Shown: positions 54,082 through 63,150, counted from the first letter of the stretch. The stretch is 64,000 nt of DNA from Sphingomonas sp. Leaf67 (GCF_001421965.1 NZ_LMLP01000001.1:496001-560000); one strand, 5' to 3'. Translations and numbers: made by a program. The notes: a model not told the origin generated them from the sequence alone.

Positions 54082-54310
54082 TCGGGGAACCGCGCAATAT
54101 TGCCATTTCTCGATCCCTTTCACGAAGGCCGGGCAGCGCATCGACCCACGACCGATGCCTTTTCCCGACTTTCCTACATCACAATAGGCTGCCAGCTTCT
54201 GCGGCACGCCGTATTTGGCCACGCTCTTTGACCCCGCCGCTCCCCAAGTCGCGCAAATAGCGCGCAAGTGTGACCTTTGTGACCTTTGGCGCGCGCCCGC
54301 CCAAAAAAGC

Positions 54311-55693
54311 CTAATAATTCAACTGCAACTGCGTCCGGAACACATCGCCTTCGGCCCGTCCCGATCGCCGCTCGTCCGCCTCGGCGCGTTCCATCCGCGC
54401 ATAGGCCAGCGTCAGTTCCAGCGCCGGCACAGGCTGGAACTCGATGCCCAGTTCGATCTCGTCGGTCTCCAGCCGCGGCGCGTTGACCGCCGCTTTCCAG
54501 CCGCCGCGATAGGTCTGCCAGCGAACATAAGGCATGAACGGCCCGACCGCCGACTGCCGCACTCGCGCGGTGCCCTGTACATAGCCACCGTACAGCGCCT
54601 TGGTCGTGATGCCGCGCAGCACCGGGTCATATTCCGGCCCGCGTCCCCAGTTCCATTCGGCCTGCAACCCGAAGGGCTGCGGATACAGGATCGCGTGCAG
54701 CCCGATGCGATCGTCGGCAAAGGCGACCGGGCTGACCCCGCCGGTGCGGATTTCGGGCTGGACGCGATTGGTGTAGCCGCTCGCCCCGACCTCCAGCACC
54801 TGCTTGCCGCCGATCTCGAACGGCCACGTCGCAAGGGCCACCGCCATCACCGCATCGTTCGCTTCCTCGCGATTGACACCCTGTCCGTTATACACACCGA
54901 TCCCGAATGCGCCGTAATTGCCGAACAGCTTCTGCCCGTCCTTGGTCAATCGTTCCCAGATATCGTCGACCCGCTGCGGCGTATAATAGGCGACGACACC
55001 GATATCGCGCTCGCTCGGCACCCCGCTGTTGATCGCGTCGCTGCGGTCGAGCGTCAGCCGGTTCGACGACGACTGCATATTCTCCCACCCGAACGGCACC
55101 TTCGACTGGCCGAAGCGCAGGCGGAACCGCTTGTCGGTGTCGAGGAACGCATCGAAATAGGCATCGCGCAGTTGCAGGAACCCCTCGCGCCGCTCGCCGA
55201 CCGACTGGTTCGATACGGCGGTCGCGAAATCGGGCTGAAGATAGAAGGACACCCGATCACCCAGATCGCCCTGCAACACCAACCGGATCCGGCGAAAGGT
55301 GAAGCCGGTATCGTCGCCGATGCCGCTGTCGTGGACCGAGCGCAGCCGGGCGATCCCGTCCGGTGCCGTGCGATCGCCGGAGATGATCTCGTTCAGCCGC
55401 AACTGGGTATAGCCGCGCAGCCGGATGCGGTCGTACCATTTCTCGCGCGACGGTCTGGCCGGGGCGGCGGCGACCTGCATCGGGGCGGCAGGCTCGGCCG
55501 CGACCGGAGCCGGCGTCGTCGCGGGCGCAGCGGCCATGACGGGCGGTTTGGCCGCCGTCTGCGCCGCCTTCATCTCGGCGATGACCGCCTTCAGCTCGTC
55601 GATCTGGCGCTGAAGCTCCTGCACCGTCTGCGCCGCAGCGGGCGGTGGGACCATGAAGGATGCGACAAGCGCCGCGGGCAGGAAGGGCTTCAT
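54311..55693 (-). CDS. OprO/OprP-type (phosphate-selective family) porin
   Basis: A 460-residue outer-membrane porin. A signal peptide ends at PPPAAAQ, followed by a short coiled coil (TVQELQRQIDELKAVIAEMK) that is typical of trimerising porins and an Ala/Pro linker. The 16-stranded barrel then starts with RIRLRGYTQLRLNEI and includes GFTFRRIRLVLQGDLGDRVS. It ends in DVFRTQLQLNY with the terminal aromatic expected for outer-membrane insertion. The OprP family transports phosphate or polyphosphate in Pseudomonas; in alphaproteobacteria specificity is mostly unknown. It lies 66 nt downstream of lpd on the same strand and probably has its own promoter. Confidence 0.88.
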   Translation of the reverse strand: MKPFLPAALVASFMVPPPAAAQTVQELQRQIDELKAVIAEMKAAQTAAKPPVMAAAPATTPAPVAAEPAAPMQVAAAPARPSREKWYDRIRLRGYTQLRLNEIISGDRTAPDGIARLRSVHDSGIGDDTGFTFRRIRLVLQGDLGDRVSFYLQPDFATAVSNQSVGERREGFLQLRDAYFDAFLDTDKRFRLRFGQSKVPFGWENMQSSSNRLTLDRSDAINSGVPSERDIGVVAYYTPQRVDDIWERLTKDGQKLFGNYGAFGIGVYNGQGVNREEANDAVMAVALATWPFEIGGKQVLEVGASGYTNRVQPEIRTGGVSPVAFADDRIGLHAILYPQPFGLQAEWNWGRGPEYDPVLRGITTKALYGGYVQGTARVRQSAVGPFMPYVRWQTYRGGWKAAVNAPRLETDEIELGIEFQPVPALELTLAYARMERAEADERRSGRAEGDVFRTQLQLNY

Positions 55694-55759
55694 GGACCCG
55701 CGCCATGCCGCTGCGGCACGACGCGGGTCAAGCGGTGATTATGACGCTTCGATGACGTC

Positions 55760-57172
55760 CTACATATGCAACGTACGACCGTACGCCGCGAGCACCGACT
55801 CGTGCATCGACTCGGAGATCGTCGGATGCGCGAACACCGTCTCGGTCAGCTCCTTCTCGGTCGTCTCGAGCTGGCGGGCGATGACATAGCCCTGGATCAT
55901 CTCGGTCACTTCCGCGCCGACCATGTGCGCGCCCAGCAGCTCGCCGGTCTTGGCGTCGAACACCGTCTTCACAAAGCCTTCGGCCTCGCCCAGCGCGATC
56001 GCCTTGCCATTGCCGATAAACGGGAACTTGCCGACCTTGACGCTATAGCCCGCTTCCTTGGCCTTCGCCTCGGTGAAGCCGACGCTGGCGACCTGCGGCC
56101 GGGCATAGGTGCAACCGGGGATGTTGTTCTTGTCCATCGCGTGCGGATGGACGTCCTTGTTGCCCAGCGCCTTGGCGATGGCTTCGGCAGCGATGACGCC
56201 TTCATGGCTCGCCTTGTGCGCCAGCCACGGTGCGCCGGTCACGTCGCCGATCGCCCAGATGCCCTCGACATTGGTCTTGCCATAGCCATCGGTCTTGATG
56301 TGACCGCGCTCGGCTTCGATCTTCAGTGCTTCCATGCCGATATTCTCGGTGTTGGGCACGATGCCGATCGCGACGATCGCGTGGCTGAACTCGACCTGTT
56401 CAACCTTGCCGTCCGGCCCCTTGATGGCGGCCTTCACCCCTGCCGGGCTCGCTTCGAGCTTTTCGAGGCCCGACTTGGTCTTGATCGTCATGCCCTGCTT
56501 GGTCAGCGCCTTGTGCATGAACTCGCTGACCTCGGCATCCTCGACCGGCATGATCCGGTCGAGCATCTCGACGATCGTCACGTCGGCGCCCATGTCGTTG
56601 TAGAAGCTGGCGAACTCGACACCAATCGCGCCCGACCCGATGACCAGCAGCTTGGTCGGCATTTCGGGCGGCACCATCGCATGGCGATAGGTCCAGATCT
56701 TCGAACCATCCGCCTTGGCAAACGGCAGGTCGCGGGCACGCGCACCGGTCGCGATGATGATATGCTTGGCTTCGAGGTCGGAGGTCTTGTCGCCCTGCTT
56801 GACGCTCAGCTTGCCCTTGGCAGTGATGGTGCCGACGCCTTCATGGACGACGACCTTGTTCTTCTTCATCAGCCCCTTGACGCCGGCATTCAGCTGCCCG
56901 GCGACCTTGCGGCTGCGATCGACGACCTTGGCGAGGTCGAACGCCGGCTTCTCGTTCGACAGACCGTATTGCGCGGCGTGCATCATGTAGTGGTAGATTT
57001 CGGCTGAGCGCAGCAGCGCCTTGGTCGGAATGCAGCCCCAGTTGAGGCAGATCCCGCCCAGCCGCTCGCGCTCGACGATCGCGACCTTCAGGCCAAGCTG
57101 GCTCGCGCGGATCGCCGCGACATAGCCGCCGGGGCCGGAGCCGAGCACGATCAGGTCGTAAGATTCAGCCAT
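55760..57172 (-). CDS. lpd: dihydrolipoyl dehydrogenase (E3)
   Basis: A 470-residue flavoprotein that reoxidises the lipoyl groups of 2-oxoacid dehydrogenase complexes. FAD binds at LIVLGSGPGGYVAAIRASQL; the redox disulphide is GGICLNWGCIPTKALL; the NAD-binding fold starts LLVIGSGAIGVEFASF; the interface domain has the catalytic His-Glu pair in FAHPTISESMHE. The ATG at 57172 follows AAAAGG by 8 nt; the GTG one codon earlier is less likely. It follows the E2 gene and two small genes on the same strand, so it most likely serves pyruvate dehydrogenase. E1 genes are not in the window. Confidence 0.96.
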   Translation of the reverse strand: MAESYDLIVLGSGPGGYVAAIRASQLGLKVAIVERERLGGICLNWGCIPTKALLRSAEIYHYMMHAAQYGLSNEKPAFDLAKVVDRSRKVAGQLNAGVKGLMKKNKVVVHEGVGTITAKGKLSVKQGDKTSDLEAKHIIIATGARARDLPFAKADGSKIWTYRHAMVPPEMPTKLLVIGSGAIGVEFASFYNDMGADVTIVEMLDRIMPVEDAEVSEFMHKALTKQGMTIKTKSGLEKLEASPAGVKAAIKGPDGKVEQVEFSHAIVAIGIVPNTENIGMEALKIEAERGHIKTDGYGKTNVEGIWAIGDVTGAPWLAHKASHEGVIAAEAIAKALGNKDVHPHAMDKNNIPGCTYARPQVASVGFTEAKAKEAGYSVKVGKFPFIGNGKAIALGEAEGFVKTVFDAKTGELLGAHMVGAEVTEMIQGYVIARQLETTEKELTETVFAHPTISESMHESVLAAYGRTLHM

Positions 57173-57238
57173 CACTTTACCTTTTCGCTCGATGCTGCCC
57201 GGTCGAGCAGCCGTAATGATTGCAGGAAGATATCAGGA

Positions 57239-57628
57239 TCAGGCGGCGATCACCCGCGGCTTGCGATCCTCGTCGATCGCGACGAACACGAAACGCGCCT
57301 GCGTCACGCGGTCGACCGCCTCGCCGAACCGGTCGCGACGCCATGCCTCGACCTCGATCGTCATCGACGTGCGCCCGACCTTGACCAGATCGGTATAGAC
57401 CGACACCTCGTCGCCGACCGCGACCGGCGCATAGAATTGCATCGCATCGACGGCGATGGTCACCGCACGCCCCTTGGAATGACGCGCCGCGACCAGTCCC
57501 GCCGCCATGTCCATCTGCGACATGATCCAGCCGCCGAAGATATCGCCGTACGGATTGGTATCGGCGGGCATCGCCGTCACGCGCAGCGCGGGCTGGCCGA
57601 CCGGCGGCACGGCGTTATTCTCGACCAT
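57239..57628 (-). CDS. acyl-CoA thioesterase (hotdog fold, YciA-like)
   Basis: A 129-residue hotdog protein that hydrolyses acyl-CoA to free acid and CoA. The signature NPYGDIFGGWIMSQMDMAAG at about residues 25-44 carries the catalytic Asp in MDMAAG, followed by the central helix and VAVGDEVSVYTDLVKVGRTS strands. The length equals that of the YciA group. It starts inside the end of the upstream small membrane gene (14-nt overlap), placing it between the pyruvate dehydrogenase E2 and E3 genes. A role in releasing CoA when acyl-CoA accumulates is plausible but not shown. Confidence 0.9.
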   Translation of the reverse strand: MVENNAVPPVGQPALRVTAMPADTNPYGDIFGGWIMSQMDMAAGLVAARHSKGRAVTIAVDAMQFYAPVAVGDEVSVYTDLVKVGRTSMTIEVEAWRRDRFGEAVDRVTQARFVFVAIDEDRKPRVIAA

Positions 57629-57839
57629 CCAGCACAGCCCCCTTGGCGCGTTCCTCGGCCATGGCGCGCTGCACCTGCCGAATACCCAGCACGATGACGA
57701 TCGCCATCGCTACCCACGTCACGGTCCAGATATCGCGCCGCCCCAGCGGATAGGACCATGCCGACAGCCAGCCGATCCCCCATGCCGCCACCACCCCGGC
57801 GACGACATGCACGATCTCGGTCAGCAGCCGGGTGCGCAT
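57615..57839 (-). CDS. small hypothetical membrane protein in the pdh operon
   Basis: A 74-residue protein with two hydrophobic helices (IVHVVAGVVAAWGIGWLSAW and DIWTVTWVAMAIVIVLGI) separated by a short basic loop, then a charged tail (RQVQRAMAEERAKGAVLDG). The ATG immediately follows the E2 stop and the end overlaps the thioesterase start, so it is embedded in the operon. I do not recognise the family. Conserved placement, not sequence, is the main argument that it is real. Confidence 0.65.
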   Translation of the reverse strand: MRTRLLTEIVHVVAGVVAAWGIGWLSAWSYPLGRRDIWTVTWVAMAIVIVLGIRQVQRAMAEERAKGAVLDGRE

Positions 57840-59198
57840 TTACGCGATCAGGCCGAGCGGCGACTCCACCAGCGCCTTGAAGAGCTTGAGCATTTCCGCC
57901 CCGTCCGCGCCGTCGATCGCGCGGTGGTCGAAGCTGCCGGTGGCCGTCATGACCGTCGCCACACCCAGCGCATCGTCGACGATGTACGGGCGCTTTTCAC
58001 CGGCACCTACCGCGAGGATCATGCCCTGCGGCGGGTTGATGACCGCTTCGAACTGCTTGATGCCAAACATGCCCATGTTGCTGAGCGACGCGGTACCGCC
58101 TTGATATTCCTCGGGCTTCAGCTTGTTCTCCTTGGCGCGGCCGGCCAGGTCCTTCATCTCGCTGCTGATCTTCGCCACGCCCTTGTTGGCGGCGTCGCGG
58201 ATGATCGGGGTGATGAGACCGGTCGGCGTCGACACCGCCACCGACACGTCGGCACGGCTGTACTGCACCATCTCGTTACCGAGGAAGGTGACGTTGCACT
58301 TCGGGCTGTTTTCCAGCGCGACGCCCAGCGCCTTGATCAGCAGGTCGTTGACCGACAGCTTCACGCCCCGCGCGTCGAGCGACTTGTTCAAATCGCCACG
58401 CAGCTTCAGCAGCGCATCGAGACGGATATCGACCGTCAGATAGATGTGCGGAACCTGCTGCTTCGATTCGGTCAGGCGACGCGCGATCGTCTTGCGGATG
58501 TTCGACAGCTTCTCGACCGTGTGCGGAATCGAATCGTCGAACCACACCGCCGCGGGCTTGGGCGCTTCCGCAACCGGAGCGGGCGCAGCAGCGGCGCTCG
58601 GTGCGGACGCAGCCGATTCGACCTCGGGCGCGCTCGCCGCACCCGGCTTGGCATGCTCGACATCGGCCTTGACGATGCGGCCGTTCGGCCCGCTGCCGGC
58701 GATGCCCGACAGTTCGAGACCCTTGTCGGCGGCGATCCGGCGCGCCAGCGGGCTGGCCTTCACACGACCACCACCGCTCTGCGCGGCGCCGGCACCGGCC
58801 GGACGGCCGTGGTCCGACGTACCCGCAGGCGCCGGCGCGGCTTCGCTGCCGGTCTTGTTCGGATCGGTCGGGTCGGGCTTGCCCTTGAACTGGTCGTCGG
58901 CGGGCTCGGGCGTTTCCGCCTTCGTGGGCGCGGCGTCGATCGCCGACGCATCCTCGCCCTCTTCGAGCAGGATCGCGATGACCGCGCCGACCTTCACATT
59001 GTCGGTACCCTCGGCGATCAGGACCTTGCCGATGGTGCCCTCATCAACGGCTTCGAATTCCATCGTCGCCTTGTCGGTTTCGATTTCCGCCATGATGTCA
59101 CCGGATTTGACGGTGTCACCTTCCTTCACCAGCCATTTGGCCAGCGTCCCCTCTTCCATGGTCGGGGACAGGGCGGGCATCTTGATCTCGATCGGCAT
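57840..59198 (-). CDS. pdhC: pyruvate dehydrogenase E2, dihydrolipoamide acetyltransferase
   Basis: A 452-residue core component that transfers the acetyl group from lipoate to CoA. The single lipoyl domain at residues 1-80 carries the modified lysine in [18 protein letters not shown] long Ala/Pro linker is followed by the E3/E1-binding domain ([20 protein letters not shown]) and a catalytic domain with the active-site motif [17 protein letters not shown] near the C-terminus. The [16 protein letters not shown] opening and single-lipoyl form are those of alphaproteobacterial and mitochondrial PDH rather than the E. coli three-lipoyl type. The E1 genes normally precede it, but here the upstream neighbour is divergent. 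Confidence 0.95.
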   Translation of the reverse strand: MPIEIKMPALSPTMEEGTLAKWLVKEGDTVKSGDIMAEIETDKATMEFEAVDEGTIGKVLIAEGTDNVKVGAVIAILLEEGEDASAIDAAPTKAETPEPADDQFKGKPDPTDPNKTGSEAAPAPAGTSDHGRPAGAGAAQSGGGRVKASPLARRIAADKGLELSGIAGSGPNGRIVKADVEHAKPGAASAPEVESAASAPSAAAAPAPVAEAPKPAAVWFDDSIPHTVEKLSNIRKTIARRLTESKQQVPHIYLTVDIRLDALLKLRGDLNKSLDARGVKLSVNDLLIKALGVALENSPKCNVTFLGNEMVQYSRADVSVAVSTPTGLITPIIRDAANKGVAKISSEMKDLAGRAKENKLKPEEYQGGTASLSNMGMFGIKQFEAVINPPQGMILAVGAGEKRPYIVDDALGVATVMTATGSFDHRAIDGADGAEMLKLFKALVESPLGLIA

Positions 59199-59326
59199 GG
59201 GGCAGATTGGTCCTCTCAGGCTCGTCGCGCCTCTTCGCTGTCGGGCGCGTCCGGGTCAAGCCCCGGTACAGCTTGCACGACGCCGCCGAACCGGCGCATG
59301 AACGCCGTTCCGGAGCGGAGGACATC

Positions 59327-59782
59327 GTGCGGACATATCTGGTCGTCGTCGACGAAAGCCCCGAAAGCGCCGTTGCGCTCCGTTTTGCTGCCCGTCGCGC
59401 GGTCAAAACCAATGGTGGCGTCGAAGTATTGGCGCTGGTCGAGCCGCAGGAATTCGCCCCATGGGGCGGCGTGCAGGCGACGATCGAGGAGGAAGCGACC
59501 GAACGCGCCGAAGCCTTGGTACAGGCGGCGGCAGGCACGCTGATCGCCGAGTCGGGACTGCAACCGCATCTGACGGTCCGCACCGGCGACGGCCCGCGAA
59601 TCGTGCGCGAGATGATCGCCGCCAATCCCAATATCGCCGCGCTGGTGCTGGGTGCCGCCGCGACCGGATCACCCGGACCGCTGGTCACCCATTTCGCCGG
59701 AACCGACGCCGGCGCCCTGCCGGTCCCGTTGATGATCATCCCCGGCAGCCTCGATCGCGCCGGGATCGACCGCCTGAGCTGA
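59327..59782 (+). CDS. universal stress protein (UspA family)
   Basis: A 151-residue UspA-like protein. It begins TYLVVVDESPESAVALRFAA, has the middle EEEATERAEALVQAAAGTL helix and an IAALVLGAAATGSPGPLVTH strand and loop that resembles the GxxGxxxxxxGS nucleotide-binding pattern in part. The GTG start at 59327 follows GGAGG by 5 nt, giving a normal length; the frame is open further upstream but without homology. It is divergent from pdhC with about 130 nt between starts. A stress-related role is inferred from the family. Confidence 0.88.
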   Translation: MRTYLVVVDESPESAVALRFAARRAVKTNGGVEVLALVEPQEFAPWGGVQATIEEEATERAEALVQAAAGTLIAESGLQPHLTVRTGDGPRIVREMIAANPNIAALVLGAAATGSPGPLVTHFAGTDAGALPVPLMIIPGSLDRAGIDRLS

Positions 59783-59970
59783 CCACCGGACAGCCGGCGT
59801 TCAGCTTGGCAAGACCATGCAATGCTGGGGAATACCGTGCGGGGGAGAGCGTCGCTTGCGAGTCGCGCTCGATCCCCCGCGGGCTGCTGCTGTTCGCCGG
59901 ATGTCCGGCAGCGTCCTCTCTTATTATTCAGCGCAGCGCTGGTGAGGGGCCGTTAGCGCGGAAGCGGCAC

Positions 59971-59998
59971 AAAAAAAAGGGCCGGCAAAGCCGACCCT
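59971..59998 (-). terminator. intrinsic terminator, minus strand
   Basis: A 9-bp stem (one G-U pair) with a TTT loop, followed by eight U in the minus-strand transcript. It faces away from the M28 peptidase gene and towards the stop of the universal stress protein gene. Confidence 0.75.
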
Positions 59999-60048
59999 GT
60001 AAAGTTTTAGGAGAGGATGCCTGAAAGGCACAGTCGTTGTGCACCGCA
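59971..60048 (-). ncRNA. candidate small RNA with intrinsic terminator
   Basis: On the minus strand a terminator hairpin, AGGGTCGGC/GCCGGCCCT with a 3-nt loop (59978-59998), is followed by eight T residues (59971-59978), yet no gene precedes it on that strand. Upstream lies another hairpin (60027-60045) and the single-stranded stretch CCTCTCCTAAAACTTT, whose CU-rich part could pair with ribosome-binding sites. A weak promoter, TTGGTT-17 nt-TAACGG (60055-60083), would give a transcript of about 78 nt. The terminator is the firm part; the RNA ends are estimates. Confidence 0.4.
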
Positions 60049-60190
60049 CCCGGTCCGTTAGCAATTGCAAAAAACGAAACCAAACATTCTATTTAGACAA
60101 TTTAACGATCCGGCCGGTGGGTTTTCGCGCGCAACGGGTATCTGCCGAAACCGGTTGAGCCGCTGCGGATAAGGTTGCATCCTCCCGCAA

Positions 60191-61480
60191 ATGCGCCAGA
60201 TTCTGCTCCTGCCCGCCATGTTGCTCGCCATCGCCGCCCCGGCCCGTGACGCCCCCAAGCCCGATCGGCTGCGCGCCGACGTCGCCAGATTGGTCGGCTT
60301 CGGCACGCGCCATACCGCGTCCGACCCGGATCATCCGACGCGCGGCATCGGCGCGGCGCGGCGGTGGTTCGCCGACGAACTGACCCGGATCGGACGCGAT
60401 TGCGGTGATTGCATCACCGTCGCGAACATCGCGCGCGGCTTTACCGGTCCCCGCGCGCCGCAGGGTGTGAACGTCGTCGACGTGCTCGGCTTCCAGCAGG
60501 GGCGCGATCCCCGCCGAGTCGTCGTCGTCATGGGCCATATCGACAGCCGGGTCAGCGACGTGATGGACGCGACCAGCGACGCGCCGGGCGCGAACGACGA
60601 TGCGTCGGGCGTGGCGCTGGTGCTGGAGGCGGCACGCATCCTGTCGAAGGAGAAATTCGACGCTACCATCGTCTATGCCGCGCTATCGGGCGAGGAACAG
60701 GGGCTGTGGGGGGCGCAACTCCTGGCCGACACCGCCCGCGAAAAGGGCTGGGTGGTGACTGCCGTCCTGAACAACGACATCGTCGGCAACACCATCGGAC
60801 AGGATGGTCGCCGCGTCGCCGACCGGGTGCGCGTCTTTTCGGAAGGCATTCGCGCGTCCGAATCGATCGATCAACAGATCGCCCGCCGCGCTGCGGGTGG
60901 CGAGGATGACGGCCCGTCTCGCGCGCTGGCCAAGACCGTCGATGTCGTGGCGACGACCCTGCCCGGTGGCGTCGACGCGTTTCTCGACCGGCGGCCCGAC
61001 CGCTTCGGCCGGGGCGGCGACCACGAACCCTTTCTGAAGCTGGGCTATCCCGCGATCCGGTTTTCGGTCGGCGTCGAGAATTACGATGCGCAACATCAGG
61101 ACCTGCGCCGCGACGGAACGCGAATCTATGGCGACACGATCGACCGGATGGACTTTCCCTATTTGGCGAAGGTCACCGCACTGAACGTCGCGACGATCGC
61201 CCGACTGGCTACGGCACCGGCCGCCCCCGTGACCGCATCGATCGACGGCGCGCTGTCGACCGACACCACGGTCCGCTGGTCGCCGGTCGCGAACGCGGCC
61301 GGCTATCGCATCCGATGGCGGCGCAACGATGCGCAGGCATGGACCGACCAGCGCGACGTGACCGGCGTCGAAGCGGTGCTGAAGGGCGTCATCGTCGACG
61401 ATCACTTCGTCGCGGTGTCGTCGCTGTCGGCGAACGGCGCGGAGAGCGTACCGACTTTCGCCGGCCGCCCGCCACGCTGA
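60191..61480 (+). CDS. M28-family zinc metallopeptidase, exported
   Basis: A 429-residue protein with a signal peptide (MRQILLLPAMLLAIAAPA). The M28 aminopeptidase core has all zinc ligands: His in VVMGHIDSR, bridging Asp in APGANDDASGVALV, the catalytic and binding Glu pair in AALSGEEQGLWG, Asp in LNNDIVGNT and the last His in YDAQHQDLR. The C-terminal ~85 residues (DTTVRWSPVANAAGYRIRWR) look like a fibronectin-type or purple-acid-type beta domain. It probably trims peptides in the periplasm or at the cell surface. No ribosome site is obvious before the ATG at 60191. Confidence 0.92.
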   Translation: MRQILLLPAMLLAIAAPARDAPKPDRLRADVARLVGFGTRHTASDPDHPTRGIGAARRWFADELTRIGRDCGDCITVANIARGFTGPRAPQGVNVVDVLGFQQGRDPRRVVVVMGHIDSRVSDVMDATSDAPGANDDASGVALVLEAARILSKEKFDATIVYAALSGEEQGLWGAQLLADTAREKGWVVTAVLNNDIVGNTIGQDGRRVADRVRVFSEGIRASESIDQQIARRAAGGEDDGPSRALAKTVDVVATTLPGGVDAFLDRRPDRFGRGGDHEPFLKLGYPAIRFSVGVENYDAQHQDLRRDGTRIYGDTIDRMDFPYLAKVTALNVATIARLATAPAAPVTASIDGALSTDTTVRWSPVANAAGYRIRWRRNDAQAWTDQRDVTGVEAVLKGVIVDDHFVAVSSLSANGAESVPTFAGRPPR

Positions 61481-61487
61481 AACCCGT

Positions 61488-62564
61488 CTACCGCCGCAAC
61501 ATCTTCGACCGATACACCCGCCGCGGCGCAGCCCGCCGCGGTTCATAAATCACGACGTCCTCGGTCGTCGTCGTGACCACCGTCGGATGCTCGACCGTTA
61601 CCGTCGTGACCGTGCGGGGCGGATAGTAATAGCCATCGGCGATATAGCCCGCCGCCGGCCCCTCGGTGGTGGTAGTCGTCGTGGTGTAGCTGCGCGCGAC
61701 GGGTGCCGCACCGACATGCCGCTCGACATAGCGCGTACGGGGCGGCGGAGGCGGTCCGATCGGCTGCACCTGTTCGCGCATCGGGCCGAACACGACCTCC
61801 GGTGCGACGGGCATGTCGTCGAAGCCGTCGTCATAGCGATCGTCGGGCGCGATCGGCACGTCTTCATACGGCAGCGGATACTCCGCCCCGTAACCCGGCT
61901 GCGGCGGTGGCGGCGGAGCCGGAGCGCGGCGATCCTCGGCCCGGTCGATCGCGGTGCCGGCCAGCGCGCCGGCCCCGGCTCCGAGCACCGTACCCCCCAG
62001 CCGGTTGCCGCGCCCGGCGATCACGTTCCCGGCCACTGCGCCCGCGACGCCGCCGATCACGGCCCCGCCGACCCCGTCATCGCGCCGTTCGGCCGCATAG
62101 CGTTCATAGTCGCGATCGTCGCGGACATAGCGCCCGGTATCGCGCGCGTCCCAATCGAGCCCGCTGCGAACGTCATAGACCCGCCCGTCGCGATCGGCGA
62201 GCACGGCATCGTCATAGTACCGATACCAGCCATAGCCCGCCTGCGGCCGGGCCAGTCCATAGCCCGACCAGTCCTGGATGAAGAAGCTCGGCGCGACCCA
62301 GTAGCGAGGCAACACCCAGCCGCGCACCGGCGGGCGATACGCCGCCCATCCGCCCGGCGCATAGGTGCCGCCGACCCAGCGCCCGCGCACTTTCCCGCCC
62401 CAACGCGGTCCGGGCAGGTTCACGCGCGGCGCACCGGCCTGAACCGCCGGCCCGCGGGGCAGCGCCGCAGGTGCCTGCCCCACGCGCTGCGCCTGTGCGA
62501 CACCGATGGTCAGGCCGGAGGTGGCAAGCAGCGCGATAGCGGCGGCGAAGGACGACGTTTGCAT
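61488..62564 (-). CDS. exported RcnB-like/glycine-zipper protein
   Basis: A 358-residue protein with a signal peptide (FAAAIALLATSGLTIGVAQA). A first part rich in aromatic and Gly/Pro residues resembles the RcnB domain, containing WVLPRYWVAPSFFIQDWSGY and DGRVYDVRSGLDWDARD. Then comes a glycine zipper, GGAVIGGVAGAVAGNVIAG and GGTVLGAGAGALAGTAID, which can insert in membranes. The C-terminal third is low-complexity Pro, Thr and Val with TTTTTT and VTTTTEDV runs. RcnB relates to nickel/cobalt tolerance in E. coli, but this combination is common and uncharacterised in sphingomonads. It is convergent with the M28 gene, 7 nt apart. Confidence 0.75.
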   Translation of the reverse strand: MQTSSFAAAIALLATSGLTIGVAQAQRVGQAPAALPRGPAVQAGAPRVNLPGPRWGGKVRGRWVGGTYAPGGWAAYRPPVRGWVLPRYWVAPSFFIQDWSGYGLARPQAGYGWYRYYDDAVLADRDGRVYDVRSGLDWDARDTGRYVRDDRDYERYAAERRDDGVGGAVIGGVAGAVAGNVIAGRGNRLGGTVLGAGAGALAGTAIDRAEDRRAPAPPPPPQPGYGAEYPLPYEDVPIAPDDRYDDGFDDMPVAPEVVFGPMREQVQPIGPPPPPRTRYVERHVGAAPVARSYTTTTTTTEGPAAGYIADGYYYPPRTVTTVTVEHPTVVTTTTEDVVIYEPRRAAPRRVYRSKMLRR

Positions 62565-62667
62565 CGGCCGAAAACTCCCTGAACGGCGAAACAACGGTTC
62601 GACGCCCTATCACGCCGCCCGGTTCCCGGCCAATCCGGTGCCGGTGTGCCGCCCGTCCCGCGCCGGG

Positions 62668-63150
62668 TCAGGCGATCCGTGGCCCCAGCACCGCGACCAG
62701 TGCCTCACATCCCGCCCGATCCGCATCATCGAAGCGTCCCGGCAACGGACTGTCGAGGTCGAGCACCCCGATCAGCCGCTCGCCGACCACGACCGGCACC
62801 ACCAGTTCGCTGCGGCTATCGGCGTCGCAGGCGATGTGACCGGGAAACGCATGGACGTCGGCCACCAGCTGGCTTTCGCGCGAAGCAGCAGCCGTTCCGC
62901 ACACCCCGCGCCCCATCGCGATGCGGATGCACGCCGCCTTGCCCTGAAACGGGCCGAGCACCAGTTCGTCACCGACCAGCCGGTAGAATCCTGCCCAATT
63001 GAGATCGGGCAAATATTGCATCAGCAATGCCGACGCATTGGCCATGTTGGCGATCGCGTCGTTCTCGTCCGCCGTCAGTGCATCGAGCGCGCCGAGCAGG
63101 TCGCGGTACAGGTCGCCCTTGGCGCCGGTGGCAATATCGAACTGGTACAT
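62668..63150 (-). CDS. msrC: free methionine-R-sulfoxide reductase (GAF domain)
   Basis: A 160-residue single GAF-domain enzyme that reduces free methionine-R-sulfoxide. The three catalytic cysteines are C74, C84 and C108 (KAACIRIAMGRGVCGTAA and FPGHIACDADSRSE). Their spacing of 10 and 24 residues equals that of E. coli fRMsr (84, 94, 118). LNWAGFYRLVGDELVLGPFQG and SELVVPVVVGERLIGVLDLD complete the family pattern. The start at 63150 is preferred to an upstream in-frame start inside repetitive sequence. A REP-like element lies 38 nt upstream. Confidence 0.94.
   Translation of the reverse strand: MYQFDIATGAKGDLYRDLLGALDALTADENDAIANMANASALLMQYLPDLNWAGFYRLVGDELVLGPFQGKAACIRIAMGRGVCGTAAASRESQLVADVHAFPGHIACDADSRSELVVPVVVGERLIGVLDLDSPLPGRFDDADRAGCEALVAVLGPRIA

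Larger units (their letters stand above)
59783..60190. other. 408-nt intergenic region with hairpins and a candidate small RNA
   Basis: No convincing protein gene is present. GCGGGGG (59839-59845) pairs with CCCCCGC (59874-59880), extended by GAGCG/CGCTC, and GCCGG-ATGT-CCGGC follows near 59895, so the left half is strongly structured. The right half holds a minus-strand terminator and a possible small RNA gene, given separately. The last 100 nt, richer in A/T, should contain the promoter of the M28 peptidase gene. Confidence 0.5.

Noticed and set aside
53839-54267. Minus-strand frame with plausible codon use at its start, opposite the end of the DUF5946 gene
   Set aside because: The first 60 codons could be a remnant of a gene, but the rest is antisense to the DUF5946 frame and no family is recognisable.
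59822-59960. Possible 6S or SRP RNA
   Set aside because: The conserved core sequences of those RNAs are missing.
60017-60061. 14-codon frame behind AGGAGAGG
   Set aside because: The purine-rich site touches the ATG without spacing and the peptide shows no features; the reverse strand explains the structure better.
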